A stretch of 10,707 bases of DNA from an uncultured Paraburkholderia sp. (GCA_937917025.1 CALFSF010000356.1:1-10707); one strand, 5' to 3'. Shown: positions 1 to 5,794, numbered from the stretch's first letter. A program made the numbers and translations. The notes: generated from the letters alone by a model not told the origin.

Positions 1-496
1 CGATGCCGGCGTAGATGTCTTCCGAGTTCTCGCGGAAGATCACCATGTTGGTCTTCTCCGGCTCACGCACGGGAGATGGCACGCCCTTGAAGTACTGCAC
101 CGGACGCAGACATACATACAGGTCGAGTTCCTGGCGCAGCGCGACGTTCAGCGAACGGATGCCGCCGCCAACCGGCGTCGTCAGCGGTCCCTTGATCGAC
201 ACCACGTATTCCTTCAGCACCTCGAGCGTTTCTTCCGGCAGCCACACGTCCGGGCCGTACACTTTCGTCGCCTTTTCGCCCGCGTAGATTTCCATCCAGT
301 GAATCTTCCGCTTGCCCGCGTACGCTTTCTCGAGCGCGGCGTCGACGACCTTGATCATCACCGGCGTGATGTCGAGGCCCGTACCATCGCCTTCGATATA
401 AGGAATGATCGGCTGGTCGGACACGTTGAGCGAGTAATCCGCGTTGACGGTGATCTTGTCACCGCCCGTCGGAACCTTGATGTGCTGATACGGCAT
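1..496 (-). CDS. icd: NADP-dependent isocitrate dehydrogenase, N-terminal 165 residues (gene continues past left edge)
   Basis: Cytosolic TCA-cycle enzyme that oxidatively decarboxylates isocitrate to 2-oxoglutarate with NADP+. Translating the minus strand from ATG at 496-494 gives an open frame to the window edge, starting MPYQHIKVPTGGDKI. Visible family features are IEGDGTG (residues 34-40), the substrate segment TTPVGGGIRSLNVALRQ (106-122), CLRP (129-132) and the phosphate-loop region FRENSEDIYAGI (154-165). By alignment with the E. coli enzyme with a +2 offset, the isocitrate-binding residues are S115, N117, R121, R131 and R155, with Tyr162 matching the catalytic tyrosine. S115 matches the serine phosphorylated by AceK in E. 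coli. A GGAG Shine-Dalgarno (complement of 504-507) lies 7 bases before the ATG and supports this start. It is divergent from rluE. The C-terminal part is outside the window; identity is very secure. Confidence 0.97.
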   Translation of the reverse strand, partial: MPYQHIKVPTGGDKITVNADYSLNVSDQPIIPYIEGDGTGLDITPVMIKVVDAALEKAYAGKRKIHWMEIYAGEKATKVYGPDVWLPEETLEVLKEYVVSIKGPLTTPVGGGIRSLNVALRQELDLYVCLRPVQYFKGVPSPVREPEKTNMVIFRENSEDIYAGI

Positions 497-600
497 GATC
501 GGACTCCGTGATAGCTATGCTGGTAGAAGCAACGATATGGAAGCTGATGGGGACTGTGGAACCGGGCGCTCCTCGACACGCGCAATGCCGGACGCCCGCA

Positions 601-615
601 AGCGGCCAGGCCGCT
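601..615. repeat. short inverted repeat in the icd leader
   Basis: AGCGGCC and GGCCGCT flank a single A, giving 7-base perfect arms. It lies next to the TAGAAT candidate (616-621), on its downstream side for icd transcription, so it would fall around the transcription start or in the early leader of icd. With a one-base spacer it is more natural as a DNA dyad than as an RNA hairpin. There is no T-run, so it is not a terminator. Function is unknown. Confidence 0.45.
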
Positions 616-706
616 ATTCTAGCCCACGCTATCGCACACGCATGGGTGAGGTCCGAGCAGGAAAATCACCAAACCCGGGTAACGCGAACGGAAGAAAGCG
701 CCACCC

Positions 707-736
707 TCTCTTATGTCTTATATAAGACATAAGAGA
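707..736. promoter_or_regulatory. perfect 30-bp palindrome, probable operator between icd and rluE
   Basis: The half-site TCTCTTATGTCTTAT is followed immediately by its exact reverse complement, 15 base pairs each way with no spacer (centre between 721 and 722). The core TCTTATATAAGA is AT-rich inside a GC-rich genome. Its right arm overlaps the -35 of the rluE promoter candidate and it lies upstream of icd, so a bound dimer could act on either gene. The size and symmetry fit a dimeric repressor, for example a GntR-family one. I have a loose recollection of similar TCTTATATAAGA sites near central-carbon genes in betaproteobacteria, but the regulator cannot be named from this sequence. As RNA it would fold as a hairpin but lacks a T-run. 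Confidence 0.75.
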
Positions 737-752
737 TGTCGTTCCGTATTAT
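724..752 (+). promoter_or_regulatory. candidate sigma-70 promoter for rluE
   Basis: AAGACA at 724-729 (4 of 6 matches to TTGACA) and TATTAT at 747-752 (5 of 6 matches to TATAAT) are separated by exactly 17 bases. Transcription would begin near 759, leaving a leader of about 78 bases before the rluE start. The -35 hexamer sits inside the 30-bp palindrome, so a bound regulator would probably block it. Inferred from consensus only. Confidence 0.5.
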
Positions 753-836
753 GCATTAATATCCCGCGATCCGCCACACAGCGGAACCGTCGCCTGCGTC
801 GCCCATGGATGCGGCACGGCCACTGGAATCTATTGC

Positions 837-1406
837 ATGCGTCTTATCGCGCTCAACAAGCCATTCGGCACAATCTGCCAGTTCTCGCCGCACGAGACGC
901 GCGCGTCGCTCGCGGACTGGGTCAAGACGCCCGGCGTCTATCCCGCCGGCCGTCTAGACTCGGATAGCGAAGGTCTGCTGCTGCTCACCGACGACGGCGC
1001 GCTGCAGGCGCGCATCGCCGAGCCGCGTCACAAACTCGTCAAGCGCTACTGGGCGCAAGTGGAAGGCGCGCCTTCAGCCGACGATCTCGCGAAGCTCGCA
1101 CGCGGCGTCGATCTCGGCGATTACGTGACGCGTCCGTGTCGCGCGGAGTGTGTCGAGCCGCCCGGATCGCTCTGGCCGCGCACGCCGCCGATCCGCTTTC
1201 GCGCGGCCATTCCCACGACGTGGATCGAACTTTCGATCACCGAAGGCAAGAACCGCCAGGTTCGACGGATGACAGCAGCGGTCGGATTTCCCACGCTGCG
1301 GCTCGTGCGGGTTGGAGTCGGCGCGCTCGATATCTTCGCGCTCGGGCTCGCGCCCGGCGAGCATATCGATGTGTCATCGCAGGCGCCGTGGAACGGTATC
1401 GCGTGA
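837..1406 (+). CDS. rluE: 23S rRNA pseudouridine(2457) synthase RluE
   Basis: A 189-residue pseudouridine synthase of the RsuA/RluB/E/F family. RluE in E. coli isomerises U2457 of 23S rRNA to pseudouridine. The N-terminal LNKPFG motif (residues 6-11), the catalytic motif GRLDSDSEGLLLLTDDG (38-54, nucleophile Asp41), KRYWAQVEG, and the C-terminal EGKNRQVRRM are all present. It lacks the N-terminal S4 RNA-binding domain found in RsuA, RluB and RluF, and its short length is close to E. coli RluE (about 217). ATG at 837 begins the protein directly at the family core; a weak GGAA at 825-828 is the only Shine-Dalgarno candidate. An ATG at 805 is out of frame. It is divergent from icd, the same arrangement as in E. 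coli, which supports the RluE assignment. No clear terminator follows. Confidence 0.92.
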   Translation: MRLIALNKPFGTICQFSPHETRASLADWVKTPGVYPAGRLDSDSEGLLLLTDDGALQARIAEPRHKLVKRYWAQVEGAPSADDLAKLARGVDLGDYVTRPCRAECVEPPGSLWPRTPPIRFRAAIPTTWIELSITEGKNRQVRRMTAAVGFPTLRLVRVGVGALDIFALGLAPGEHIDVSSQAPWNGIA

Positions 1407-1801
1407 TTCGCCGCACGTTCGCAATACGCACACGTCAAGCGCGTTTTCGATGCCGGCTGTTGTACGGCCAGTCATTTCTCCTCCCGATGCGAAGCGCGGC
1501 AACGATCGGCGTTCGCGCATTCGCAGTCATGCAAGAATTTTCGCGAAAAATCGCGTCAACCGCCTCGTAACCTCACGCGTTATTCGACGCAGATGCCATC
1601 CGAAGCTATCCGGCATTCAGCCTTAGGGCCTTTGTGCAAGCCGCTCTCGCGGCGAACACATGAGGTCCGGACGCTGGCAGACGTCATCGAAGCTTTGTTC
1701 GATATCGCTGTCAACCGAAAGGCGGATGGCACGTTTACCGATCTGACTCAAGAACCGGGTCGTTGGTTAATTAACTGCAACTCATGCTGAGGATTTACAA
1801 A
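1407..1801. other. gene-poor spacer between rluE and the small exported protein
   Basis: About 395 bases in which I see no convincing gene. It includes a 12-base palindrome TTTTCGCGAAAA at 1538-1549, a hairpin GCCGC-TCTC-GCGGC at 1640-1653 without a T-run, and a 10-base palindrome GTTAATTAAC at 1766-1775. A 65-codon open frame at 1593-1790 has no recognisable domain and no good ribosome-binding site, so I did not call it. Confidence 0.6.
1743..1771 (+). promoter_or_regulatory. weak candidate promoter for the small exported-protein gene
   Basis: CTGACT at 1743-1748 (4 of 6 to TTGACA) and GTTAAT at 1766-1771 (4 of 6 to TATAAT) with 17 bases between. The -10 overlaps the AT-rich palindrome GTTAATTAAC (1766-1775). 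Transcription would start about 25 bases before the ATG at 1802. The hexamers are poor, so this is only the best candidate by position. Confidence 0.25.
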
Positions 1802-1987
1802 ATGAACAAACTGATCGCCGCTCTGGTCGCTGGCCTCTTCGCAACGGCAGCATTCGCACAAGCTTCGGCACCGGAAGCATCGGCTCCGGCAGCTGCTACG
1901 GCAAAGAAGGCAACGAAGAAGTCGACGCACAAGAAGTCGCACAAGAAGGCAGCAGCTGCTGCTGCAGCTTCGGGCGCTTCGGAGTAA
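1802..1987 (+). CDS. small exported Ala/Lys/His-rich protein, Asr-like composition
   Basis: A 61-residue protein. The first 19 residues form a classic Sec signal peptide: Lys3, a hydrophobic core LIAALVAGLFATAA, and cleavage after AFA. The mature part is low complexity: an Ala/Pro/Ser segment (about 20-33), then a basic tract with regularly spaced Lys pairs at 35-36, 39-40, 44-45 and 48-49 and His43 and His47, then an Ala run and SGASE. There are no Cys or Trp residues. A strong Shine-Dalgarno TGAGGA (1788-1793) is 8 bases before ATG 1802; an upstream in-frame ATG at 1784 would contain the Shine-Dalgarno inside its coding region and is rejected. The composition recalls the E. coli acid-shock protein Asr and histone-H1-like tails, but homology cannot be claimed from composition. 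Likely periplasmic; function unknown. It stands alone and ends in its own terminator. Confidence 0.8.
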   Translation: MNKLIAALVAGLFATAAFAQASAPEASAPAAATAKKATKKSTHKKSHKKAAAAAAASGASE

Positions 1988-2024
1988 GTTTGCTGTAAAA
2001 ACGCAGTCAAGAACCAGCAGTACG

Positions 2025-2038
2025 GCCGTTCTTACGGC
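2025..2038 (+). other. small hairpin in the 3' untranslated region
   Basis: GCCGT and ACGGC pair over a TCTT loop (5 base pairs), between the stop codon of the small exported-protein gene and its terminator. Together with the terminator this makes a structured 3' tail of about 90 bases. Weak on its own. Confidence 0.35.
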
Positions 2039-2042
2039 GTTG

Positions 2043-2083
2043 AAAGGCAGAAGGCCGCAAGGCACTCTGCCTTTTTCTTTTTT
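2043..2083 (+). terminator. Rho-independent terminator of the small exported-protein gene
   Basis: AAAGGCAGA (2043-2051) pairs perfectly with TCTGCCTTT (2066-2074). A nested GCC-GCAA-GGC stem-loop (2054-2063) lies inside the loop, and a T-rich tract (2072-2083, one C) follows. It sits about 55 bases after the stop codon. Confidence 0.88.
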
Positions 2084-2133
2084 GACGCCCTCGCGTAACA
2101 TGCGCGGGTCAAGTTCCAGTCAGGAGTCCCGTC

Positions 2134-2640
2134 GTGCGAATCACCTTGCGTTCACTCGTCGCGCGTTTCGCGCTTGCGATTGCCCTGCCCGTCGCGGCCC
2201 TTTCGTTCGTCGCCACCGGTTCGAATGACGCATACGCGCAGCAGATGCCGTCCGGCGCGAAGCAGCCTGGCGAGTTTCCGCGCGTGAAGCTCACCGCCGG
2301 TATGTTCGTGATCGATGCCGCCGTTGCCGCGAACGATGCAGACCGCGAACAGGGCCTCATGTACCGCACGAAGCTCGCGCCGAACGAAGGCATGATTTTC
2401 GTCTTCAACGAAAACGCCGTACATTGCTTCTGGATGAAAAACACGTTGATTCCGCTTTCGGTCGCGTTCATGCGTGCCGACGGCACGATCACCGACATCG
2501 ACGAAATGCAGGCCGAAACCACCAACAATCACTGCCCGAAGAACAACGGCGTGTATGTGCTCGAAATGAGCAAGGGCTGGTTCACGGATAAAGGCATCAA
2601 GCCAGGCATGAAGATTCAGGGTCTGCCCGCGCCGCAATAA
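2134..2640 (+). CDS. exported DUF192 family protein
   Basis: A 168-residue protein of the DUF192/COG1430 family. The function of the family is not established. An N-terminal signal peptide is visible (RITLRSLVARF, then a hydrophobic stretch ALAIALPVAALSFVA, and a likely cleavage after AYA near residue 35), so the domain is probably periplasmic. Family motifs in order: EQGLMYRTKLAPNEGMIFVF, then CFWMKNTLIPLSVAFMRADGTITDIDEM, then YVLEMSKGWF near the C-terminus. The start is GTG at 2134, chosen because AGGAG (2122-2126) is 7 bases upstream and the signal peptide begins there. TAACAT at 2096-2101 is a possible -10. The gene stands alone between the terminator of the small exported-protein gene and its own strong terminator. 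Domain assignment is secure; the role is unknown. Confidence 0.9.
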   Translation: MRITLRSLVARFALAIALPVAALSFVATGSNDAYAQQMPSGAKQPGEFPRVKLTAGMFVIDAAVAANDADREQGLMYRTKLAPNEGMIFVFNENAVHCFWMKNTLIPLSVAFMRADGTITDIDEMQAETTNNHCPKNNGVYVLEMSKGWFTDKGIKPGMKIQGLPAPQ

Positions 2641-2677
2641 AGCACAGCGGTCGTCGACAAGATCGCGCATCATGCAC

Positions 2678-2727
2678 CGGAAAGGCCGGCGATACCCCGT
2701 CCAGGGATCGCCGGCCTTTCCGCTTTT
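2678..2727 (+). terminator. strong Rho-independent terminator after the DUF192 gene
   Basis: A perfect 16-base-pair stem: 2678-2693 (CGGAAAGGCCGGCGAT) pairs with 2707-2722 around a 13-base loop, then CTTTTC follows. It starts 38 bases after the DUF192 gene's stop. The T-run is short (four T), but the stem is unusually long. Confidence 0.85.
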
Positions 2728-2790
2728 CGTGCCGCGGTTGTCGCCCGAAACCGGCGGATGCCGCGTGAACGCGCCACTTGCGTCCGGGCG

Positions 2791-2830
2791 CCGGCCGGCC
2801 CAGGGTAGCGCGTGCGGCCCCGGCCGGCCC
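2791..2830. repeat. 11-base direct repeat with self-complementary core
   Basis: CCGGCCGGCCC occurs at 2791-2801 and again at 2820-2830. The core CCGGCCGG is itself a palindrome and recurs at 2905-2912, so the copies could pair with one another in RNA. May be no more than GC-rich simplicity. Confidence 0.5.
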
Positions 2831-2844
2831 GTCCAGCAAGATTC

Positions 2845-2873
2845 CTGCAAAAGCCTGACGGTAGCGCTATGCT
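2845..2873 (+). promoter_or_regulatory. weak candidate promoter for fusA
   Basis: CTGCAA (2845-2850, 3 of 6 to TTGACA) and TATGCT (2868-2873, 4 of 6 to TATAAT) with 17 bases between. It would start transcription near 2880, about 86 bases before the GTG start and past the DUF192 terminator. Offered as the best-placed candidate only. Confidence 0.28.
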
Positions 2874-2965
2874 TATGGTCTTTACACCGCAGCACCGCGG
2901 TCGTCCGGCCGGCGCAAGCCGAAGCCCGACGCCTCCCACCGGCGCGCCTTTCCAAGGAGATTCAC

Positions 2966-5071
2966 GTGCCCAGAAAGACTCCCATTGAACGCTACCGGAA
3001 CATTGGTATCAGCGCTCACATCGATGCCGGCAAAACCACCACCACGGAACGCATCCTGTTCTACACCGGCGTGACCCACAAGATCGGCGAGGTTCACGAC
3101 GGTGCGGCGACAATGGACTGGATGGAACAGGAACAGGAGCGCGGCATCACGATCACGTCGGCCGCGACCACGGCGTTCTGGAAAGGCATGGCCGGCAACT
3201 ATCCGGAACACCGGATCAACATCATCGACACCCCGGGACACGTCGACTTCACGATCGAAGTCGAGCGCTCGATGCGCGTGCTCGACGGCGCGTGCATGGT
3301 GTACGACTCGGTCGGCGGTGTTCAGCCGCAGTCCGAAACCGTGTGGCGCCAGGCGAACAAGTACAAGGTGCCGCGCATTGCGTTCGTCAACAAGATGGAC
3401 CGCGTCGGCGCCGATTTCTTCCGCGTGCAGCGGCAGATCGGCGATCGCCTGAAAGGCGTCGCGGTGCCGATCCAGATCCCGATTGGCGCCGAGGAACATT
3501 TCCAGGGCGTCGTCGACCTCGTCAAGATGAAGGCGATCGTCTGGGACGAAGAGAATCAGGGCATCAAGTTCGAGTATCGGGAGATTCCGGCTGAACTCGC
3601 GGACACCGCGAAGGAATGGCACGACAAGATGGTCGAGGCCGCCGCCGAAGCCAGCGAGGAACTGCTCGACAAGTATCTGGGCGGCGAAACGCTGACCGAA
3701 GAAGAAATCAGGCACGGCATCCGCGTGCGCACCATCGCCAACGAGATCGTGCCGATGCTGTGCGGCAGCGCGTTCAAGAACAAGGGCGTGCAGGCGATGC
3801 TCGACGCCGTGATCGACTACCTGCCGTCGCCCGCCGACGTGCCGGCCATCACCGGCCACGACGAGCACGACAACGAAATCGAGCGTCATCCGAAAGACGA
3901 CGATCCGTTCTCGGCGCTGGCGTTCAAGATCATGACGGACCCGTTCGTCGGCCAGCTGATTTTCTTCCGCGTCTATTCGGGCGTGGTGAATTCGGGCGAC
4001 ACCGTCTACAACGCGGTCAAGGAGAAGAAAGAGCGCCTTGGCCGGATCCTGCAGATGCACGCGAACGAGCGCAAGGAAATCAAGGAAGTCTACTGCGGCG
4101 ACATTGCCGCGGCAGTCGGCCTGAAAGAAGCGACCACGGGCGACACGCTGTGCGATCCGCAACATGTGATCATCCTTGAAAAGATGATCTTCCCGGAACC
4201 GGTGATCTCGCAGGCCGTCGAGCCGAAGACCAAGGTCGACCAGGAAAAGATGGGCATCGCGCTCAATCGTCTCGCGCAGGAAGACCCGTCGTTCCGCGTG
4301 CAGACGGATGAAGAATCCGGCCAGACGATCATCTCCGGCATGGGCGAGCTTCACCTGGAAATTCTCGTCGACCGGATGAAGCGCGAGTTCGGCGTGGAAG
4401 CGACGGTCGGCAAGCCGCAGGTCGCGTATCGCGAAACGGTGCGCACCAAGGTCGAGGACGTCGAGGGCAAGTTCGTCAAGCAGTCGGGCGGCCGCGGCCA
4501 GTATGGGCACGCGGTGATCACGCTGGAGCCGGCGCCGCAAGGCAAGGGCTACGAGTTCGTCGATGCGATCAAGGGCGGTGTGATTCCGCGCGAATTCATC
4601 CCCGCGGTCGACAAGGGCATTATCGAAACGCTGAAGGCCGGCGTGCTGGCGGGCTACCCGGTGGTCGACGTGAAGGTCACGCTGACGTTCGGCTCGTACC
4701 ACGATGTCGACTCGAATGAAAACGCGTTCCGCATGGCCGGTTCGATGGCGTTCAAGGAAGCAATGCGCAAGGCGAAGCCGGTGCTGCTCGAACCGATGAT
4801 GGCCGTCGAAGTGGAAACGCCCGAAGACTTCATGGGCAACGTGATGGGCGACCTGTCGAGCCGTCGTGGCATGGTGCAAGGCATGGAAGACATCGCGGGC
4901 GGCGGCGGCAAGCTGGTGCGCGCCGAAGTGCCGCTCGCGGAAATGTTCGGCTACTCGACGTCGCTGCGTTCGGCGACCCAGGGCCGCGCGACGTACACGA
5001 TGGAGTTCAAGCACTACGCCGAGACGCCGAACAACGTCGCTGAAGCCGTGATCAACGCGAAGCACAAGTAA
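2966..5071 (+). CDS. fusA: translation elongation factor G, stand-alone copy
   Basis: A 701-residue EF-G, the cytosolic GTPase that drives tRNA-mRNA translocation and, with RRF, ribosome recycling. G domain: AHIDAGKTTTTE (residues 17-28), ERGITI (58-63), DTPGH (88-92, catalytic His92) and NKMD (142-145). Domain II includes AFKIMTDPFVGQLIFFRVYSG; later domains carry GMGELHLEILVDRMKREFGVE, QSGGRGQYGHAVITLEP and the domain IV tip GSYHDVDSNENAF. Length matches the bacterial norm (about 700) and no key residue is missing. Start: GTG at 2966, five bases after AAGGAGA (2954-2960), giving the canonical N-terminus PRKTPIERYRNIGIS; an upstream in-frame ATG at 2672 would run through a terminator. The usual str-operon neighbours rpsL, rpsG and tuf are absent here: it is preceded by a DUF192 gene and followed by a terminator. 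Many Burkholderiaceae have a second EF-G, so this is probably that copy (fusA2), but the window alone cannot prove it. Confidence 0.96.
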   Translation: MPRKTPIERYRNIGISAHIDAGKTTTTERILFYTGVTHKIGEVHDGAATMDWMEQEQERGITITSAATTAFWKGMAGNYPEHRINIIDTPGHVDFTIEVERSMRVLDGACMVYDSVGGVQPQSETVWRQANKYKVPRIAFVNKMDRVGADFFRVQRQIGDRLKGVAVPIQIPIGAEEHFQGVVDLVKMKAIVWDEENQGIKFEYREIPAELADTAKEWHDKMVEAAAEASEELLDKYLGGETLTEEEIRHGIRVRTIANEIVPMLCGSAFKNKGVQAMLDAVIDYLPSPADVPAITGHDEHDNEIERHPKDDDPFSALAFKIMTDPFVGQLIFFRVYSGVVNSGDTVYNAVKEKKERLGRILQMHANERKEIKEVYCGDIAAAVGLKEATTGDTLCDPQHVIILEKMIFPEPVISQAVEPKTKVDQEKMGIALNRLAQEDPSFRVQTDEESGQTIISGMGELHLEILVDRMKREFGVEATVGKPQVAYRETVRTKVEDVEGKFVKQSGGRGQYGHAVITLEPAPQGKGYEFVDAIKGGVIPREFIPAVDKGIIETLKAGVLAGYPVVDVKVTLTFGSYHDVDSNENAFRMAGSMAFKEAMRKAKPVLLEPMMAVEVETPEDFMGNVMGDLSSRRGMVQGMEDIAGGGGKLVRAEVPLAEMFGYSTSLRSATQGRATYTMEFKHYAETPNNVAEAVINAKHK

Positions 5072-5118
5072 GGCGGACGTTGCAGCACGTTTTACGCTGC
5101 GCTTGAAGAAGGTACTCG

Positions 5119-5148
5119 AAGCCCGTTCCGCAAGGACGGGCTTTTTTT
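5119..5148 (+). terminator. Rho-independent terminator of fusA
   Basis: AAGCCCGT-T-CC (5119-5129, one bulged T) pairs with GG-ACGGGCTT (5134-5143) over a GCAA tetraloop, followed by T at 5142-5148. It lies about 47 bases after the fusA stop and shows that fusA and the cupin gene are separate units. Confidence 0.92.
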
Positions 5149-5249
5149 ACATCCGCGCCGCCGCGCGGACCGGACAACCCCACACGCGTTTTTGAACGTG
5201 CAAGAATGCGGGACAGCGCCGCCGCGCGAGGCCAGCGAGGAGACACACG

Positions 5250-5765
5250 ATGACCCACGATCACGACCATCCGCATGACCACGACACCCCGCCGTCAGAG
5301 CCGGTAGACTGGCGCGAGCACGGCGTGAAGGTCATCAGGGGCGACCAGCTGGACAGCAACACGGCACAGACGCCCGGCATGAACCGCGCCGCCGCGATCA
5401 ACGCGGCGCGCGTCGGTGCGCAGAAAATCTGGGCCGGTACCGTCACGATTCATCCGAACGCGAAAACGGGCGCCCATCATCACGGCGCGCTGGAAAGCGT
5501 GATCTACGTGGTGCGCGGCCAGGCACGCATGCGCTGGGGCGAGCACCTCGAATTCACCGCGGAAGCCGGCCCTGGCGACTTCATCTTCGTGCCGCCGTAC
5601 GTGCCGCATCAGGAAATCAACGCGAGCACCGACGATCCGCTCGAATGCGTGCTCGTGCGCAGCGATAACGAAGCGGTCGTCGTGAACCTGAATATCGACG
5701 CAGTCGAAGCGCCCGAAACGGTGTACTGGGTCGATCCGATCCACAAGCATCCGCACGATCATTGA
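5250..5765 (+). CDS. cupin-domain protein with histidine-rich ends
   Basis: A 171-residue single-domain cupin (cupin_2 type beta-barrel), no signal peptide, so cytosolic. Cupin motif 1 is GAHHHGALESVIYVVRG (residues 74-90), with metal ligand candidates His76, His78 and Glu82. Motif 2 is GPGDFIFVPPYVPHQEIN (107-124), with His120 as the fourth ligand. The complete His-His-Glu-His set predicts a bound divalent metal. Both ends are histidine-rich: five His at positions 3, 5, 7, 9 and 11 alternating with Asp or Pro, and four His at 165, 167, 169 and 171. Start ATG 5250 has AGGAG at 5238-5242, 7 bases away. It is preceded by the fusA terminator and followed by 168 bases before the ABC transporter genes. 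The substrate and reaction are unknown; cupins range from dioxygenases to isomerases and sensors. Confidence 0.88.
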   Translation: MTHDHDHPHDHDTPPSEPVDWREHGVKVIRGDQLDSNTAQTPGMNRAAAINAARVGAQKIWAGTVTIHPNAKTGAHHHGALESVIYVVRGQARMRWGEHLEFTAEAGPGDFIFVPPYVPHQEINASTDDPLECVLVRSDNEAVVVNLNIDAVEAPETVYWVDPIHKHPHDH

Positions 5766-5794
5766 CCCGGCCGCCGGCCAGCGCACCTCGGGTC
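5764..5794 (+). other. hairpin overlapping the cupin stop codon
   Basis: GACCCG (5764-5769) can pair with CGGGTC (5789-5794), with a self-complementary GGCC-GCC-GGCC (5769-5779) competing inside. No T-run follows, so I do not call it an intrinsic terminator. Confidence 0.35.

Larger units (their letters stand above)
497..836. other. icd-rluE divergent intergenic region
   Basis: 340 bases between two divergent starts, with no plausible gene. It holds the icd ribosome-binding site, an inverted repeat at 601-615 (7-base arms around one base), a TAGAAT-like minus-strand -10 candidate (complement of 616-621) that would give icd an untranslated leader of roughly 110 bases, the 30-bp palindrome at 707-736, and the rluE promoter candidate at 724-752. 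No good -35 was found for the TAGAAT candidate, so the icd promoter is unsettled. Confidence 0.75.
2641..2965. other. DUF192-fusA intergenic region and fusA leader
   Basis: 325 bases without a gene. The first part carries the DUF192 gene's terminator (2678-2727). The rest is very GC-rich and holds repeated CCGGCCGG cores (2791-2801, 2820-2830, 2905-2912), a weak promoter candidate at 2845-2873, and the fusA ribosome-binding site AAGGAGA at 2954-2960. The frame runs open upstream of fusA across the terminator, but this looks incidental. Confidence 0.7.

Noticed and set aside
1640..1653. GC hairpin as a terminator for rluE
   Set aside because: It has no T-run and lies over 230 bases after the stop codon.
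1593..1790. 65-codon open frame upstream of the small exported protein
   Set aside because: No recognisable domain, no good ribosome-binding site, and it overlaps the likely promoter of the next gene.
1784..1801. Earlier ATG for the small exported protein
   Set aside because: It would put the TGAGGA Shine-Dalgarno inside the gene and spoil the clean signal peptide that starts at 1802.
2672..2965. N-terminal extension of EF-G by 98 residues from an in-frame ATG
   Set aside because: It runs through the strong terminator hairpin at 2678-2727, has no EF-G homology, and GTG 2966 has an ideal Shine-Dalgarno and the canonical EF-G N-terminus.
2882..5065. 727-codon open frame antisense to EF-G
   Set aside because: Arg/His/Asp-rich composition typical of the mirror of a GC-biased coding strand; no domain, and it exactly shadows fusA.
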